A DNA stretch of 62,299 nt from Nocardioides sp. PD653-B2 (GCF_002117935.1 NZ_BDJE01000062.1:1-62299); one strand, 5' to 3'. Positions 45,275 to 53,295 are shown, counted from the stretch's first letter. A program made the numbers and translations. Notes: a model not told the origin generated them from the sequence alone.

Positions 45275-45769
45275 CTACGATCTCCGCATCTCCATCTCGG
45301 GGTGGTCGGCGACCAGGTTGTCGGAGACGGCGTCCATGACGCGGCCCAGCGCCGCGAAGTCCTCGGGACTGACCAGGTCGACCAGGTGGCTGCGGACGCC
45401 GCTCACATGGATGTCGGCCATCCGCACCAGGAGGTCGTGACCCTTGGACGTCATGGTCGCGACGACCCCGCGGCCGTCCTCCGGCGAGCTCCCGCGGACG
45501 ACGTAGCCGGCGCGTTCCATCCGGGCGATCGTGTGGGTCACCCGGCTGCGGCTGTGGGCCAGCGCGTCGGCGAGCTGGGCCATCCGCATCTGCCGGTTCT
45601 CCCGCTCGGAGAGGCGGACCAGGATCTCGTACTCCACCAGCGACAGGTCGCACGCCTGGTGCAGGTCGTCGTCGAGTCGGTCGAGGAGCAGGGTCATCCC
45701 CATCAGCAGCGCTCGCCAGGAGCGCTGCTCGTCTTCGGTCAGCCAGGTCGTGCCCCCGTTGTCCGTCAT
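45275..45769 (-). CDS. MarR-family transcriptional regulator
   Basis: A 164-residue winged-helix regulator: LVEYEILVRLSERENRQMRMAQLADALAHSRSRVTHTIARMERAGYVVRGSSPEDGRGVVATMTSKG is the complete MarR DNA-binding module, flanked by dimerisation helices. The ligand and targets are unknown. No palindrome is obvious in the 145 bases upstream, which instead contain repeat-like sequence. Confidence 0.92.
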   Translation of the reverse strand: MTDNGGTTWLTEDEQRSWRALLMGMTLLLDRLDDDLHQACDLSLVEYEILVRLSERENRQMRMAQLADALAHSRSRVTHTIARMERAGYVVRGSSPEDGRGVVATMTSKGHDLLVRMADIHVSGVRSHLVDLVSPEDFAALGRVMDAVSDNLVADHPEMEMRRS

Positions 45770-45819
45770 CCGGGCAGTGTAAGCAGACGGTGCGGACGCC
45801 GGGTTCGCGTGACTGTGAA

Positions 45820-45925
45820 GACAGCCGGTCTCGACACGCCGGTCTCGGCTTCGTGTCTCAGTCGCGCGGCTTGCTCGACCATCATCAGCGGATCTCGCGG
45901 TCGCTTCGCTCGCGCTAGATCCGCT
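45820..45925. repeat. Repeat-like intergenic segment with hairpin at thiolase stop
   Basis: The segment has two copies of CCGGTCTCG (45825-45847 area), a GACACG/CGTGTC inverted pair (45833-45838, 45852-45857) and, overlapping the thiolase stop codon, AGCGGATCT (45887-45895) complementary to AGATCCGCT (45917-45925). I infer a dispersed repeat plus a terminator for the thiolase gene; copies elsewhere cannot be searched here. Confidence 0.45.
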
Positions 45926-47129
45926 CGAGGATCAGGGCCATGCCCTGCCCGCCGCCGACGCACATCGTGATCAGGCCGGTCGACTTGTCGTGCCAGTCGA
46001 GCGAGTTCAGCATCGTGTTCTGGAGCCGGGCGCCGGTCATGCCGAACGGGTGGCCGACGGCGATCGCGCCGCCGTTCACGTTGAGCCGGTCGAGGTCGAT
46101 GCCGAGGTCCTGGTAGGACGGCACCACCTGTGCCGAGAAGGCCTCGTTGATCTCGACCAGGTCGATGTCGCCGATGCTCATCTTCGCGTGGGCGAGCGCC
46201 CGCTTGGTCGCCTCGACCGGGCCGAGGCCCATGATCTCGGGGGACAGGCCGCTGACGCCGGTGGAGACGATCCGGGCGAGCGGGGTGAGGCCCAGCTCGG
46301 CGGCCTTCGTGTCGGACATGATGATGACCGCGGCCGCGCCGTCGTTGAGGCCGCAGCAGTTGCCGGCCGTGACCACGCCGTCGGGCCGGAAGACCGGCTT
46401 GAGGTCCTTGATGCCGTCGTAGGTGACGCCGGCGCGCGGGCCGTCGTCCTTGCTGACCACGGTGCCGTCAGGCGTGGTGACCGGCGTGATCTCGCGTGCC
46501 CAGAAGCCGTCGTTGATCGCCTTCTCGGCCAGGTTCTGCGAGCGGACCCCGAACTCGTCGAGCTCCTGGCGGCTGAGGCCGCGCAGCTTCGCGACGTTCT
46601 CGGCCGTCTGGCCCATGGCGATGTAGACGTCGGGGAGCAGGCCGTCCTCACGCGGGTCGTGCCAGTCCTGCCCGCCCTCGGCAGCCTTGGCGGTGCGCGC
46701 CTTGGCCTCGTCGAACGTGTGGTTCTGGGTGTCGGGCCAGTGGTCCGAGGTGCCCTTGGCGAAGCGCGACACGGTCTCGACCCCGGCCGAGATGAAGACG
46801 TCGCCCTCGCCGGCCTTGATCGCGTGGAAGGCCATCCGGGTGGTCTGCACCGACGACGAGCAGTAGCGGGTGATGGTGGCGCCGGGGACGTCGTCCAGGC
46901 CGTTGAGCACGTTCACGACCCGCGCCATGTTGTTGCCGGACTCGCCGCCCGGCAGGCCGCACCCGAGGTAGTGGTCGTCGATCGTGTGGGGGTCGAGCTC
47001 CGGGATCTTGTCCAGGGCGGCCTGCACGATGAACGCGGTCAGGTCATCGGGCCGCAGCTCGGTGAGCGACCCCTTGTTCGCGCGACCGATGGGGGTGCGT
47101 GCGGCGGAAACGATGACTGCCTCGGGCAT
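45915..47129 (-). CDS. Acetyl-CoA acyltransferase (thiolase)
   Basis: A 404-residue thiolase. The acyl-enzyme Cys90 occurs in ITRYCSSSVQT, His in VGHPFGMTGAR and the second Cys in CVGGGQG. The N-terminus (EAVIVSAARTPIGRANKGSL) and LDDHYLGCGLPGGE-type region match the actinobacterial FadA-type beta-ketothiolases of fatty-acid or sterol degradation. Between this gene and the upstream TetR gene lies a KstR-like box. Partner beta-oxidation genes are not in the window. Confidence 0.93.
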   Translation of the reverse strand: MPEAVIVSAARTPIGRANKGSLTELRPDDLTAFIVQAALDKIPELDPHTIDDHYLGCGLPGGESGNNMARVVNVLNGLDDVPGATITRYCSSSVQTTRMAFHAIKAGEGDVFISAGVETVSRFAKGTSDHWPDTQNHTFDEAKARTAKAAEGGQDWHDPREDGLLPDVYIAMGQTAENVAKLRGLSRQELDEFGVRSQNLAEKAINDGFWAREITPVTTPDGTVVSKDDGPRAGVTYDGIKDLKPVFRPDGVVTAGNCCGLNDGAAAVIIMSDTKAAELGLTPLARIVSTGVSGLSPEIMGLGPVEATKRALAHAKMSIGDIDLVEINEAFSAQVVPSYQDLGIDLDRLNVNGGAIAVGHPFGMTGARLQNTMLNSLDWHDKSTGLITMCVGGGQGMALILERI

Positions 47130-47167
47130 GGGTTCTCCGTTCGGATGGGGGTTGCTGCGCTCGCCAC

Positions 47168-47185
47168 ACTAGACCGTGTTCTAGT
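47168..47185. promoter_or_regulatory. KstR/TetR-like operator upstream of thiolase
   Basis: ACTAGACCGTGTTCTAGT is an 18-bp imperfect palindrome. Its core TAGACCGTGTTCTA fits the mycobacterial KstR consensus TNNAACNNGTTNNA with a single mismatch (ACC for AAC). It stands 38 bases before the thiolase start and downstream of a TetR gene, either of which could be regulated through it. Confidence 0.55.
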
Positions 47186-47205
47186 ACGTCGGACCGAGGC
47201 GTTCG

Positions 47206-47829
47206 TCACGCTCCCGGGGCGCCGGCGAGGCCGTTGCTGAGCAGCTGGAGCGAGCGGCTCAGGAAGTCCGCGCGCTCGGCGGCCGGCTTCAGCAGCGCGG
47301 CCAACAGGACGCCGTCGTAGGACGCGACGAGCGCCTCCGCCCTCTCCGAGCTGTGCTCCTTGCCGGTGGCCGCCATGATCCCCTCGACCAGGCCGATGAG
47401 GCGGGCCCGGTGGTCGGCCAGGATCGCGCAGAGATCGGCGTCGCGGGTGGCCGCCATCGTCAGCTCCAGCCGGGCGACCAGCAGCTCGCGCTGGTCCAGC
47501 CAGTGCAGGAACAGGTCGAGGGCCGCCCGCACGCCTTCGCCGTCGTCGTCCACGTCGCAGGCGAGGATCCGGTCGGCGAGCCGGTCGACGTCCGCCAGCA
47601 GGGCGCTGGCGACGTACTCGGTCAGCGCCCCCTGGAGGGCCTGGCGGGTGCGGAGGTAGGCCGAGCAGCTGCCCTCGGGCAGACCCGCTCGTCGGTCGAC
47701 CGCCCGGTGGGTCAGCCCGCGGAGCCCGTGGTCGGCGATCACGTGCAGGGCCGCGTCGAGGAGCTGGCGGCGCCGCGGGCTGAGGGCGGGCGCCTCGACC
47801 GTGGCGGCGGCGGTCTCGCGGGCGGGCAT
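47206..47829 (-). CDS. TetR-family transcriptional regulator
   Basis: 207 residues from ATG 47829, which has GAGAGG in the right place upstream; an earlier start at 47862 is possible. DNA-binding helices: RRQLLDAALHVIADHGLRGLTHRAVDRRAGLPEGSCSAYLRTRQALQGAL. The ligand-binding part is unremarkable. It is on the same strand as the thiolase gene, with the KstR-like palindrome between them, so it may act on that site; it does not itself look like KstR. Confidence 0.88.
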   Translation of the reverse strand: MPARETAAATVEAPALSPRRRQLLDAALHVIADHGLRGLTHRAVDRRAGLPEGSCSAYLRTRQALQGALTEYVASALLADVDRLADRILACDVDDDGEGVRAALDLFLHWLDQRELLVARLELTMAATRDADLCAILADHRARLIGLVEGIMAATGKEHSSERAEALVASYDGVLLAALLKPAAERADFLSRSLQLLSNGLAGAPGA

Positions 47830-47901
47830 GGACACCTCTCGACGGGCTGTGACCGGAGACACTACCGCGCGTCGTTGCCTGCCTCCGGGCGCGGCAGTAC
47901 C

Positions 47902-47933
47902 TTCTACAGAAGCAGGAGTCTACATCTGTAGAA
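47902..47933. promoter_or_regulatory. BlaI/CopY-like operator (TACANNTGTA) upstream of small membrane protein
   Basis: TCTACATCTGTAGA (47919-47932) is a perfect 6-2-6 palindrome containing TACATCTGTA, the core recognised by BlaI/MecI/CopY repressors. A further arm TTCTACAGA (47902-47910) is the exact complement of TCTGTAGAA (47925-47933). The site sits 11 bases before the small gene at 47944. No BlaI or M56 peptidase gene is in the window. Confidence 0.65.
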
Positions 47934-47943
47934 AGGAACCGTG

Positions 47944-48123
47944 ATGACCGTCATCACCCCGCTCGGTTCGTTCATGATCATCGCCTTCATCGTGCTCGGC
48001 GTGGTGACGTCGGCCGCCTCGCTGGCCGTCCTCACCGAGTTCGTCACGAGCAACCGCAGGGTCCGCCTGGCCCGCCACCAGTCCGTCGGCACGTACTACC
48101 GCGGGCTCGCCCACCTGCACTGA
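47944..48123 (+). CDS. Small one-helix membrane protein, unknown function
   Basis: A 59-residue protein: hydrophobic helix at about 8-32 (LGSFMIIAFIVLGVVTSAASLAV), then a basic tail (SNRRVRLARHQSVGTYYRGLAHLH). The start is ATG 47944 (GTG 47941 adjacent) behind AAAGGA. Directly under a BlaI-like operator, it is likely induced by an envelope or metal stress signal. No family recognised. The tail probably faces the cytosol. Confidence 0.65.
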   Translation: MTVITPLGSFMIIAFIVLGVVTSAASLAVLTEFVTSNRRVRLARHQSVGTYYRGLAHLH

Positions 48124-48181
48124 CGTCCGTCCATCCGCCCGGTGCCGCCCGGGCGAGCGGATCTCTGGCAGCATCGGGGCC

Positions 48182-49036
48182 GTGCGACACCTGTACGAGT
48201 GCCCGATGCGCTGGGCCGACCTCGACCTCCTGGGCCACGTCAACAACGTGGTCTACGTGGACTACCTCCAGGAGGCTCGGGTCGACATGATGCGCACCCA
48301 CGGCCCGGCGGCCCAGGGCGCGCTGGCCGAGGGCACCGTGGTGGTGCGCCACGAGGTGAGCTACCTCGCCCCGCTGACCTTCGGCTTCCGACCGGTCTCG
48401 ATCGAGTGCTGGGTCACGGAGATCCGGGCGGCCACGTTCACCGTGGCCTACGAGATCTTCCACGACCTCCCCGGGGACGAGGGCCGTCGCGTCTACCTCC
48501 GGGCGACGACCGTCCTGACGCCGTACGTCTTCTCCACCGAGAGCCCTCGCCGGCTCACCGAGCTCGAGCGGGAGACGCTCGCCGGCTTCCTGGAGCCGAC
48601 CGAGCGGGTGCGGCTCCCCCCGGTGCGGAAGGTGCGGCCCGAGACCGCCAGCCGCTACCCGATCCAGGTGCGGTTCTCCGACGTGGACGTCTACGGGCAC
48701 GTCAACAACGTGAAGTACTTCGAGTACCTCCAGGAGGCGCGGATCTTCCTGAACGCGCGACTCTGGGAGGGCCTGGAGCCGGTCTCGCTCGTGGTCGCGC
48801 AGACCGACGTCGACTACCGCGTCCCGATCCTCTTCCGGCCCGAGCCCTACGACGCGTGGTCGTGGGTCTCGCGGGTCGGCACCCGGTCGGCGACCATCGA
48901 GTCGCTGATCATGGACGGCGACGCGGTGCTGTCCCGCGCCCGGGTCGCGATCGTCTTCTTCGACCAGGAGACCCAGCGCTCGACGGCGCCGCCCGCGCCC
49001 TACCTCGACGCGTTGCGGACGCTGCTGCCCGCCTGA
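48182..49036 (+). CDS. Double-hotdog acyl-CoA thioesterase
   Basis: 284 residues with two tandem 4HBT hotdog domains. Both carry the active-site helix motif: RWADLDLLGHVNNVVYVDYLQEAR (about 10-33) and RFSDVDVYGHVNNVKYFEYLQEAR (about 164-187), with Asp and the HVNN loop. It hydrolyses acyl-CoA to free acid. The GTG start at 48182 fits the first motif. Its 3' end overlaps the convergent ECF sigma gene by 37 bases. Confidence 0.9.
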   Translation: MRHLYECPMRWADLDLLGHVNNVVYVDYLQEARVDMMRTHGPAAQGALAEGTVVVRHEVSYLAPLTFGFRPVSIECWVTEIRAATFTVAYEIFHDLPGDEGRRVYLRATTVLTPYVFSTESPRRLTELERETLAGFLEPTERVRLPPVRKVRPETASRYPIQVRFSDVDVYGHVNNVKYFEYLQEARIFLNARLWEGLEPVSLVVAQTDVDYRVPILFRPEPYDAWSWVSRVGTRSATIESLIMDGDAVLSRARVAIVFFDQETQRSTAPPAPYLDALRTLLPA

Positions 49037-49578
49037 TCGTCGGCCAGGACGCCCGACTCGCGGAGCCGGCGCAGGCCGCGGTGGTGGGCGACCCGGACGG
49101 CCACCGCGGAGATGCCGAGCGCGGAGGCCGTGGTCGCGACATCGAGGCCGACCACGTCGAGGCAGCCCACCACCTCGCGCTCGCGCCGCGGCAGGGTCGC
49201 CAGCGCACGGACCACCCAGTCGTGGGCAGCATGAGCCGACGCCGGCCCCGGCACGGCAGGCGGTTCTGCCAGGGCGTGCAGGTCGGTGGGGTGGGTGTTG
49301 CGCCGCAGCCCGCGGCGCCGGGTGTTGCCGCCGAGCTTGCGGGCAATGCCGAACAACCAGCCGGCGAACTCCGACGACGTACCGCTGAAGCCGCAGATCT
49401 TCTCGGCCGCGACGAGCCACGCCTCCGCGGCGAGATCGTCGGCCGCGACCGCGGTGTCACCGCTGGGCCGGGTGCTCAGCCAGACCACCAGCCGGCCGGC
49501 GTGCTCGCGGTAGAGGGCGCGCCAAGCGTCGGCGTCGCCCCTCTTCGCGCCCGCCACCACCGCGTCGTCGGTACTCAC
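49000..49578 (-). CDS. ECF RNA polymerase sigma factor
   Basis: A 192-residue sigma factor. Region 2: AWRALYREHAGRLVVWLSTRP, then AADDLAAEAWLVAAEKICGFSG; region 4: LATLPRREREVVGCLDVVGLDVATTASALGISAVAVRVAHHRGLRRL. It is translationally coupled (ATGA) to the membrane protein upstream in transcription order and heads a locus with a His-rich exported protein. The 3' end overlaps the thioesterase gene on the other strand, which suggests the locus was inserted or extended late. Confidence 0.88.
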   Translation of the reverse strand: MSTDDAVVAGAKRGDADAWRALYREHAGRLVVWLSTRPSGDTAVAADDLAAEAWLVAAEKICGFSGTSSEFAGWLFGIARKLGGNTRRRGLRRNTHPTDLHALAEPPAVPGPASAHAAHDWVVRALATLPRREREVVGCLDVVGLDVATTASALGISAVAVRVAHHRGLRRLRESGVLADDQAGSSVRNASR

Positions 49579-50168
49579 CGGGGCCGTCTGCCACCCGCTC
49601 CGTGGCCGGGATGCGCCCCGGCGTGCTCGTTCGCGTTGCCGGACTTCTCGGTGGCGTGCTGGTTCGGATGGTCGCCGGCGTGCTCGTCGGGCCCGTTGCC
49701 CCGCCCGTTGCCCTGGTGCTGCTGACCCGGGTTCTGAGCGGGACCCCCGCCCGAACCGGCGGAGGCGCTCGGCCGGCCGGTGGGAGGCACGGACCCGCCG
49801 GGCCCGGTGCCGGCGGGTGTCGAGGACGGGCCGGAGGTCGCGGGCGGCCGGGTCCGCTCGGTCGGCGCCGCGGCCGTCGGCGTGGGGTCGGGCGAGCCGG
49901 GGCTGCTCGCCGGGGTCGTCGGGGCCGGCGTCGGATCGGGGCCGGCCGGCGCACCCAGCCCGGTCAGCCAGGCGGCACCGACCAGCACCGCCGCGACGCT
50001 GGCCGCGGCCAGACCCACCCGCCAGGTCGCGCGCGGTGCCGCTGCGCTCTCCCGCACGGGGGCTCCGGCCGCGGCCAGCGAGCTCAGGCGGGCGAGGAAC
50101 GTCTCGTCCGGCTCGAGGGTCGGCACGACTGCTCGCAGCGACGAGCTGCGGGCCGGCTGATCAGCCAT
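49575..50168 (-). CDS. Membrane partner of ECF sigma factor with His-rich EHAGxHP tail
   Basis: 197 residues. A cytosolic N-terminus of about 47 residues (FLARLSSLAAAG) may bind the sigma factor; no zinc-finger anti-sigma motif (HxxxCxxC) is present. One helix (about 49-71) leads to a long Pro/Thr/Ser-rich outer segment and a C-terminal tail with DEHAGDHPNQHA and NEHAGAHPGHG, histidines suited to metal binding. The same tail type ends the next gene (50250). Upstream of the sigma gene in transcription, overlapping by 4 bases. Confidence 0.7.
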   Translation of the reverse strand: MADQPARSSSLRAVVPTLEPDETFLARLSSLAAAGAPVRESAAAPRATWRVGLAAASVAAVLVGAAWLTGLGAPAGPDPTPAPTTPASSPGSPDPTPTAAAPTERTRPPATSGPSSTPAGTGPGGSVPPTGRPSASAGSGGGPAQNPGQQHQGNGRGNGPDEHAGDHPNQHATEKSGNANEHAGAHPGHGAGGRRPR

Positions 50169-50249
50169 GCGTGCCTCCTCGGGGTGGACGTAGGACGGTC
50201 CCGACGCTAGCGGGGGTCACAGAGCGCCGGGACCGTCCGGATCGGGGGG

Positions 50250-50789
50250 TCAGCCGGCGGCCGGGGCCGGCGTCGCGGTGGCGTGCTCGTGGGGGTGGTC
50301 GCCGGCGTGCTCGTTCGGGCCATGGCCCTGGTGCGGCACGGGGTGCGGGTGCTCGCTCGGGTGACCGGCGTCGTGACCGTGGTCGGTGCCGCCCGGCAGC
50401 GCGTGGGTGTCGGGGTGGGTGCCGGCGTGCTCGTTCGGCTGCGAGTCCTCGGTCGGGGTCTCGGTGTCGCTGACCTCGGTCTCCGGCGCCGGCTCCGTGG
50501 CCCCGGTCGGCTCCGTGACCTCGGAGGGCTCCGTGGCCTCGGTGGGCGCCGGCGTGGGCGCCGCGTGCTTCGCCCGCGCCTCGGCGGCACGTGCCTGGCC
50601 CGCCGCCGCGTGCTCGTCGACCTCGTGGCCGTTCTTGTTGGTCACGGGGGAGGAGGACGCCGAGGCGGTGGGCGAGGTGTCATCCGCGGTCGGGGCCGAC
50701 GATCCGCCCTGTGTCGCGTACGCCGCGCCGAAGGTCAGGGCGGCGGTGAGGGCGGCGGTGGCCGAGACGGCGGTGGTGGTCCTGCGCAT
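50250..50789 (-). CDS. Exported His-rich protein with EHAGxHP motifs
   Basis: 179 residues from ATG 50789. An N-terminal signal-like helix (TTTAVSATAALTAALTFGAAYA) is followed by a Glu/Pro/Thr-rich stretch with TEPSEVTEPTGATEP, and a C-terminus with about 14 histidines in 51 residues (NEHAGTHPDTHA; DHGHDAGHPSEHPHP; NEHAGDHPHEHA). No known domain. The tail is shared with the sigma partner downstream on the same strand, and 43-44 bases of the coding DNA are also similar (49650-49692 and 50278-50321), so one tail was probably copied from the other. Confidence 0.65.
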   Translation of the reverse strand: MRRTTTAVSATAALTAALTFGAAYATQGGSSAPTADDTSPTASASSSPVTNKNGHEVDEHAAAGQARAAEARAKHAAPTPAPTEATEPSEVTEPTGATEPAPETEVSDTETPTEDSQPNEHAGTHPDTHALPGGTDHGHDAGHPSEHPHPVPHQGHGPNEHAGDHPHEHATATPAPAAG

Positions 50790-50884
50790 GGGGAGTTGCC
50801 TCCTGAGATGGGGGTGGCGGAGATCCGCCCGTCCACCCCTCACCTGTCGCGAGCGGCCCCCGGTGTTACGTCGTCAGCCGAGAA

Positions 50885-51259
50885 TCATTCGAGGCTGTTG
50901 ACCATGAACTGCGCGGCGTGCGTGACGTAGTCCCAGAACTGCGCGTCCTGCTCCGGGGTCAGGGCCACCTCGTCGAGCCCGGCCCGGAAGTGCGTCAGCC
51001 AGTGGTCCTTGGCCTCGGGCGTCACGGCGAAGGGTGCGTGCCGCATCCGCAGCCGGGGGTGACCACGGGTGTCGGAGTACGTCGTGGGCCCACCCCAGTA
51101 CTGCACGAGGAACAGCAGGAAGCGCTCCTCGGCGGGGCCGAGGTCCTCCTCGGGGTACAGCGGCCGGAGCACCTCGTCCTCGGCGACGCCCTCATAGAAC
51201 TTCGCCACGATCCGCCGGAAGGTCTCGAAGCCGCCGATCTCCTCGTAGAACGTGGTCAT
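50885..51259 (-). CDS. glbO: Truncated haemoglobin, group II (TrHbO)
   Basis: 124 residues: FYEEIGGFETFRRIVAKFYEGVAEDEVLRPLYPEEDLGPAEERFLLFLVQYWGGPTTY is the conserved TrHbO pattern, with the proximal His in RHAPFAV. Group II globins bind O2 or NO and function in oxidative or nitrosative stress or electron transfer. The ATG at 51259 gives the normal length. It lies 100 bases from the divergent OsmC gene. Confidence 0.93.
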   Translation of the reverse strand: MTTFYEEIGGFETFRRIVAKFYEGVAEDEVLRPLYPEEDLGPAEERFLLFLVQYWGGPTTYSDTRGHPRLRMRHAPFAVTPEAKDHWLTHFRAGLDEVALTPEQDAQFWDYVTHAAQFMVNSLE

Positions 51260-51358
51260 GCGTCCATTGTGACCAGGCCCGGATCGCGACCCGACACCGG
51301 CGTGCCAGACTCGGGATCGAACCAGTCTTCCGAGCCACACACGAGGAGATCGACGCAC

Positions 51359-51784
51359 ATGGCAACCACCCGCAACGCCAGCACCCACTGGGAGGGCACC
51401 CTCTTCGAGGGCGCCGGACAGGTCACGCTGGAGTCCTCCGGCCTCGGCACGCACGACGTCTCCTGGGCCTCTCGCGCCGAGGACGCCAACGGCAAGACCA
51501 GCCCCGAGGAGCTGATCGCGGCCGCGCACTCGTCCTGCTTCTCCATGGCCCTGTCCAACGGCCTGGCGAAGGCGGGCACCCCGGCCACCTCGCTCGACAC
51601 GAGCGCGGCGGTCGACTTCGTCCCCGGCACCGGCATCACCGAGATCCGGCTCACCGTGAAGGGTGTCGTGCCCGGCATGAGCGAGGAGGACTTCGTCGCC
51701 GCCGCCGAGGGCGCCAAGGTCGGCTGCCCGGTGAGCCAGGCGCTCGCCGCCGTCCCGATCAAGCTCGAGGCGTCGCTGGGCTGA
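51359..51784 (+). CDS. OsmC-family organic hydroperoxide-type protein
   Basis: A 141-residue OsmC/Ohr fold protein: TSPEELIAAAHSSCFSMALSNGLAKAG carries the first catalytic Cys, EGAKVGCPVSQALAAVPIKLEA the second, both needed for peroxidase action on organic hydroperoxides with dihydrolipoyl-type reductants. The start MATTRNAS fits the OsmC rather than Ohr subgroup. Ribosome-binding site GAGGAG lies upstream. It sits divergently from glbO, fitting a stress theme. Confidence 0.92.
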   Translation: MATTRNASTHWEGTLFEGAGQVTLESSGLGTHDVSWASRAEDANGKTSPEELIAAAHSSCFSMALSNGLAKAGTPATSLDTSAAVDFVPGTGITEIRLTVKGVVPGMSEEDFVAAAEGAKVGCPVSQALAAVPIKLEASLG

Positions 51785-51795
51785 CGCGGCCCCGA

Positions 51796-52824
51796 TCAAC
51801 CACCCGTGACGGGCTCTTCCTCCTCGGAGGGGGAGCCCGTTCGCTTCTCCTCGCGGTTCCAGACGACGCGCTGGGGCAGCGGGATCTCGATGCCCTCGTG
51901 GTCGAAGCGGGCCTTGATCCGCTGGCGCAGCGCGCGGGCGACGCCCCACTGCTCCATGGGGGCCGTCTTGATCAGCACCCGCAACGTCACCGCCTCGGGG
52001 GCGAACATCTCGACGCCGGTCACCTCGGGCTCCTCGATGATGATGTCCTTGAAGTCCTCGTCCTCCCACAGGTCGTGAGCGACCTCGCGGAGCACCCGCT
52101 GGACCCGGACCAGGTCCTCGCGGTAGCTGACGTTGACGTCGACGACCGCGCGCGACCAGTTCTGGCTCATGTTGCCGACCCGGGGGATCGCGCCGTTGGG
52201 GACGTACCAGACGGTGCCGTTGATGTCGCGGAGCCGGGTGACCCGGAGGCTGACCGCCTCGACGGTGCCGCTGGCCTCGCCCACGTCGACCACGTCGCCG
52301 ACGCCGTACTGGTCCTCGAAGATCATGAAGATGCCGGACAGGAAGTCCTTGACCAGCGACTGGGCGCCGAAGCCGAGTGCGAGGCCGAGGATGCCGGCGC
52401 TCGCGATGATCGGGGCGATGTTGACCCCGACCTCGCTCAGGATCATGGTGCCGATGATCGCGACCAGGATGCCGGTGACCACGCTCTTGAGCAGGTCGCC
52501 CATCGTCTTGGCCCGCTGGACCCGGCGGGTGGAGGTCGCCAGGTCGCGCGCGGTGGCCTTCTGGGCGGCCTTGCCGGGCATCCGGAACCGGCTCATCCGG
52601 TCAGGAAGGACGCCGTCCTCGGCGCGCGCGACCAGCCGGTCGACCACGCGGTGCAGCAGCCACCGGATGACGAAGAGGAGCAGGACCAGGCCGAGGACCG
52701 CCAGCGGCTTGCCGATCAGGATGTCGGCCACGTCGGCCGCCGTCTGGTTGTTGGTCGCCTTGAAGGTCAGGTTGCAGACCTCGTGGCCGTCGGCGCACGT
52801 TCCTTGCGTCTCTAGCCCAAACAT
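51796..52824 (-). CDS. MscS-family mechanosensitive channel
   Basis: 342 residues. An N-terminal external segment with two Cys (TCADGHEVC), one helix at about 40-60, then a TM2-TM3 pair with the MscS core: GVNIAPIIASAGILGLALGFGAQSLVKDFLSGIFMIFEDQYGVGD, and the cytosolic beta domain (VRVTRLRDINGTVWYVPNGAI). It releases solutes on osmotic downshift. The ATG at 52824 is the chosen start; longer in-frame sequence extends into intergenic DNA. Confidence 0.9.
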   Translation of the reverse strand: MFGLETQGTCADGHEVCNLTFKATNNQTAADVADILIGKPLAVLGLVLLLFVIRWLLHRVVDRLVARAEDGVLPDRMSRFRMPGKAAQKATARDLATSTRRVQRAKTMGDLLKSVVTGILVAIIGTMILSEVGVNIAPIIASAGILGLALGFGAQSLVKDFLSGIFMIFEDQYGVGDVVDVGEASGTVEAVSLRVTRLRDINGTVWYVPNGAIPRVGNMSQNWSRAVVDVNVSYREDLVRVQRVLREVAHDLWEDEDFKDIIIEEPEVTGVEMFAPEAVTLRVLIKTAPMEQWGVARALRQRIKARFDHEGIEIPLPQRVVWNREEKRTGSPSEEEEPVTGG

Positions 52825-52941
52825 GGCGCCCAGTATGTACAGGCCGGCGCAAGTCCGCAGGCCACGCCCGACTGCCGGTGTGATCCAGTCCACCCGAGAG
52901 CGGTCCAACCGCCGAAACACGGAGCGGATATCCTGCTGCGC

Positions 52942-53295
52942 GTGACCACCAAGCTCGCGCACCTCGCCCGTCGTACGTCCGTCGTCCTCGTCGCGGGCGG
53001 GTTGGTCCTGGGCCTCTCCGGTCCGGCCGGCGCGGACGTCCCCGAGTTCTGGAGCGACCCCGACGCCGTGTCCCCGGTGCACGCACTCCTGGTGCTCGCC
53101 GGCATCCCGCTGCTGCTGTTCGCGCTGATCACCCTGGCCGTCGTGCTGCCGGGCGTCATCAAGGGCGAGCGGTTCACGCCGGGCGGCCAGGCGACCGAGG
53201 ACCAGTGGTTCGGCGGCCCGAGCAAGGGCACCGCCGCGCTCCCGGCTCCCGACACCGAGGAGTCGAAGGCTGGTGGCGCAAGTGGGCGTTGGTGA
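52942..53295 (+). CDS. Small exported membrane protein, unknown function
   Basis: 117 residues: signal-like helix 10-32 (ending AGADVPEFW), a second helix (about 45-71: VHALLVLAGIPLLLFALITLAVV), then a Gly/Pro-rich cytosolic tail with WFGGPSKG. The gene overlaps the DUF5130 gene by 23 bases, a fixed pairing in actinobacteria as far as I recall, so the two may act together. GTG start at 52942. Confidence 0.75.
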   Translation: MTTKLAHLARRTSVVLVAGGLVLGLSGPAGADVPEFWSDPDAVSPVHALLVLAGIPLLLFALITLAVVLPGVIKGERFTPGGQATEDQWFGGPSKGTAALPAPDTEESKAGGASGRW

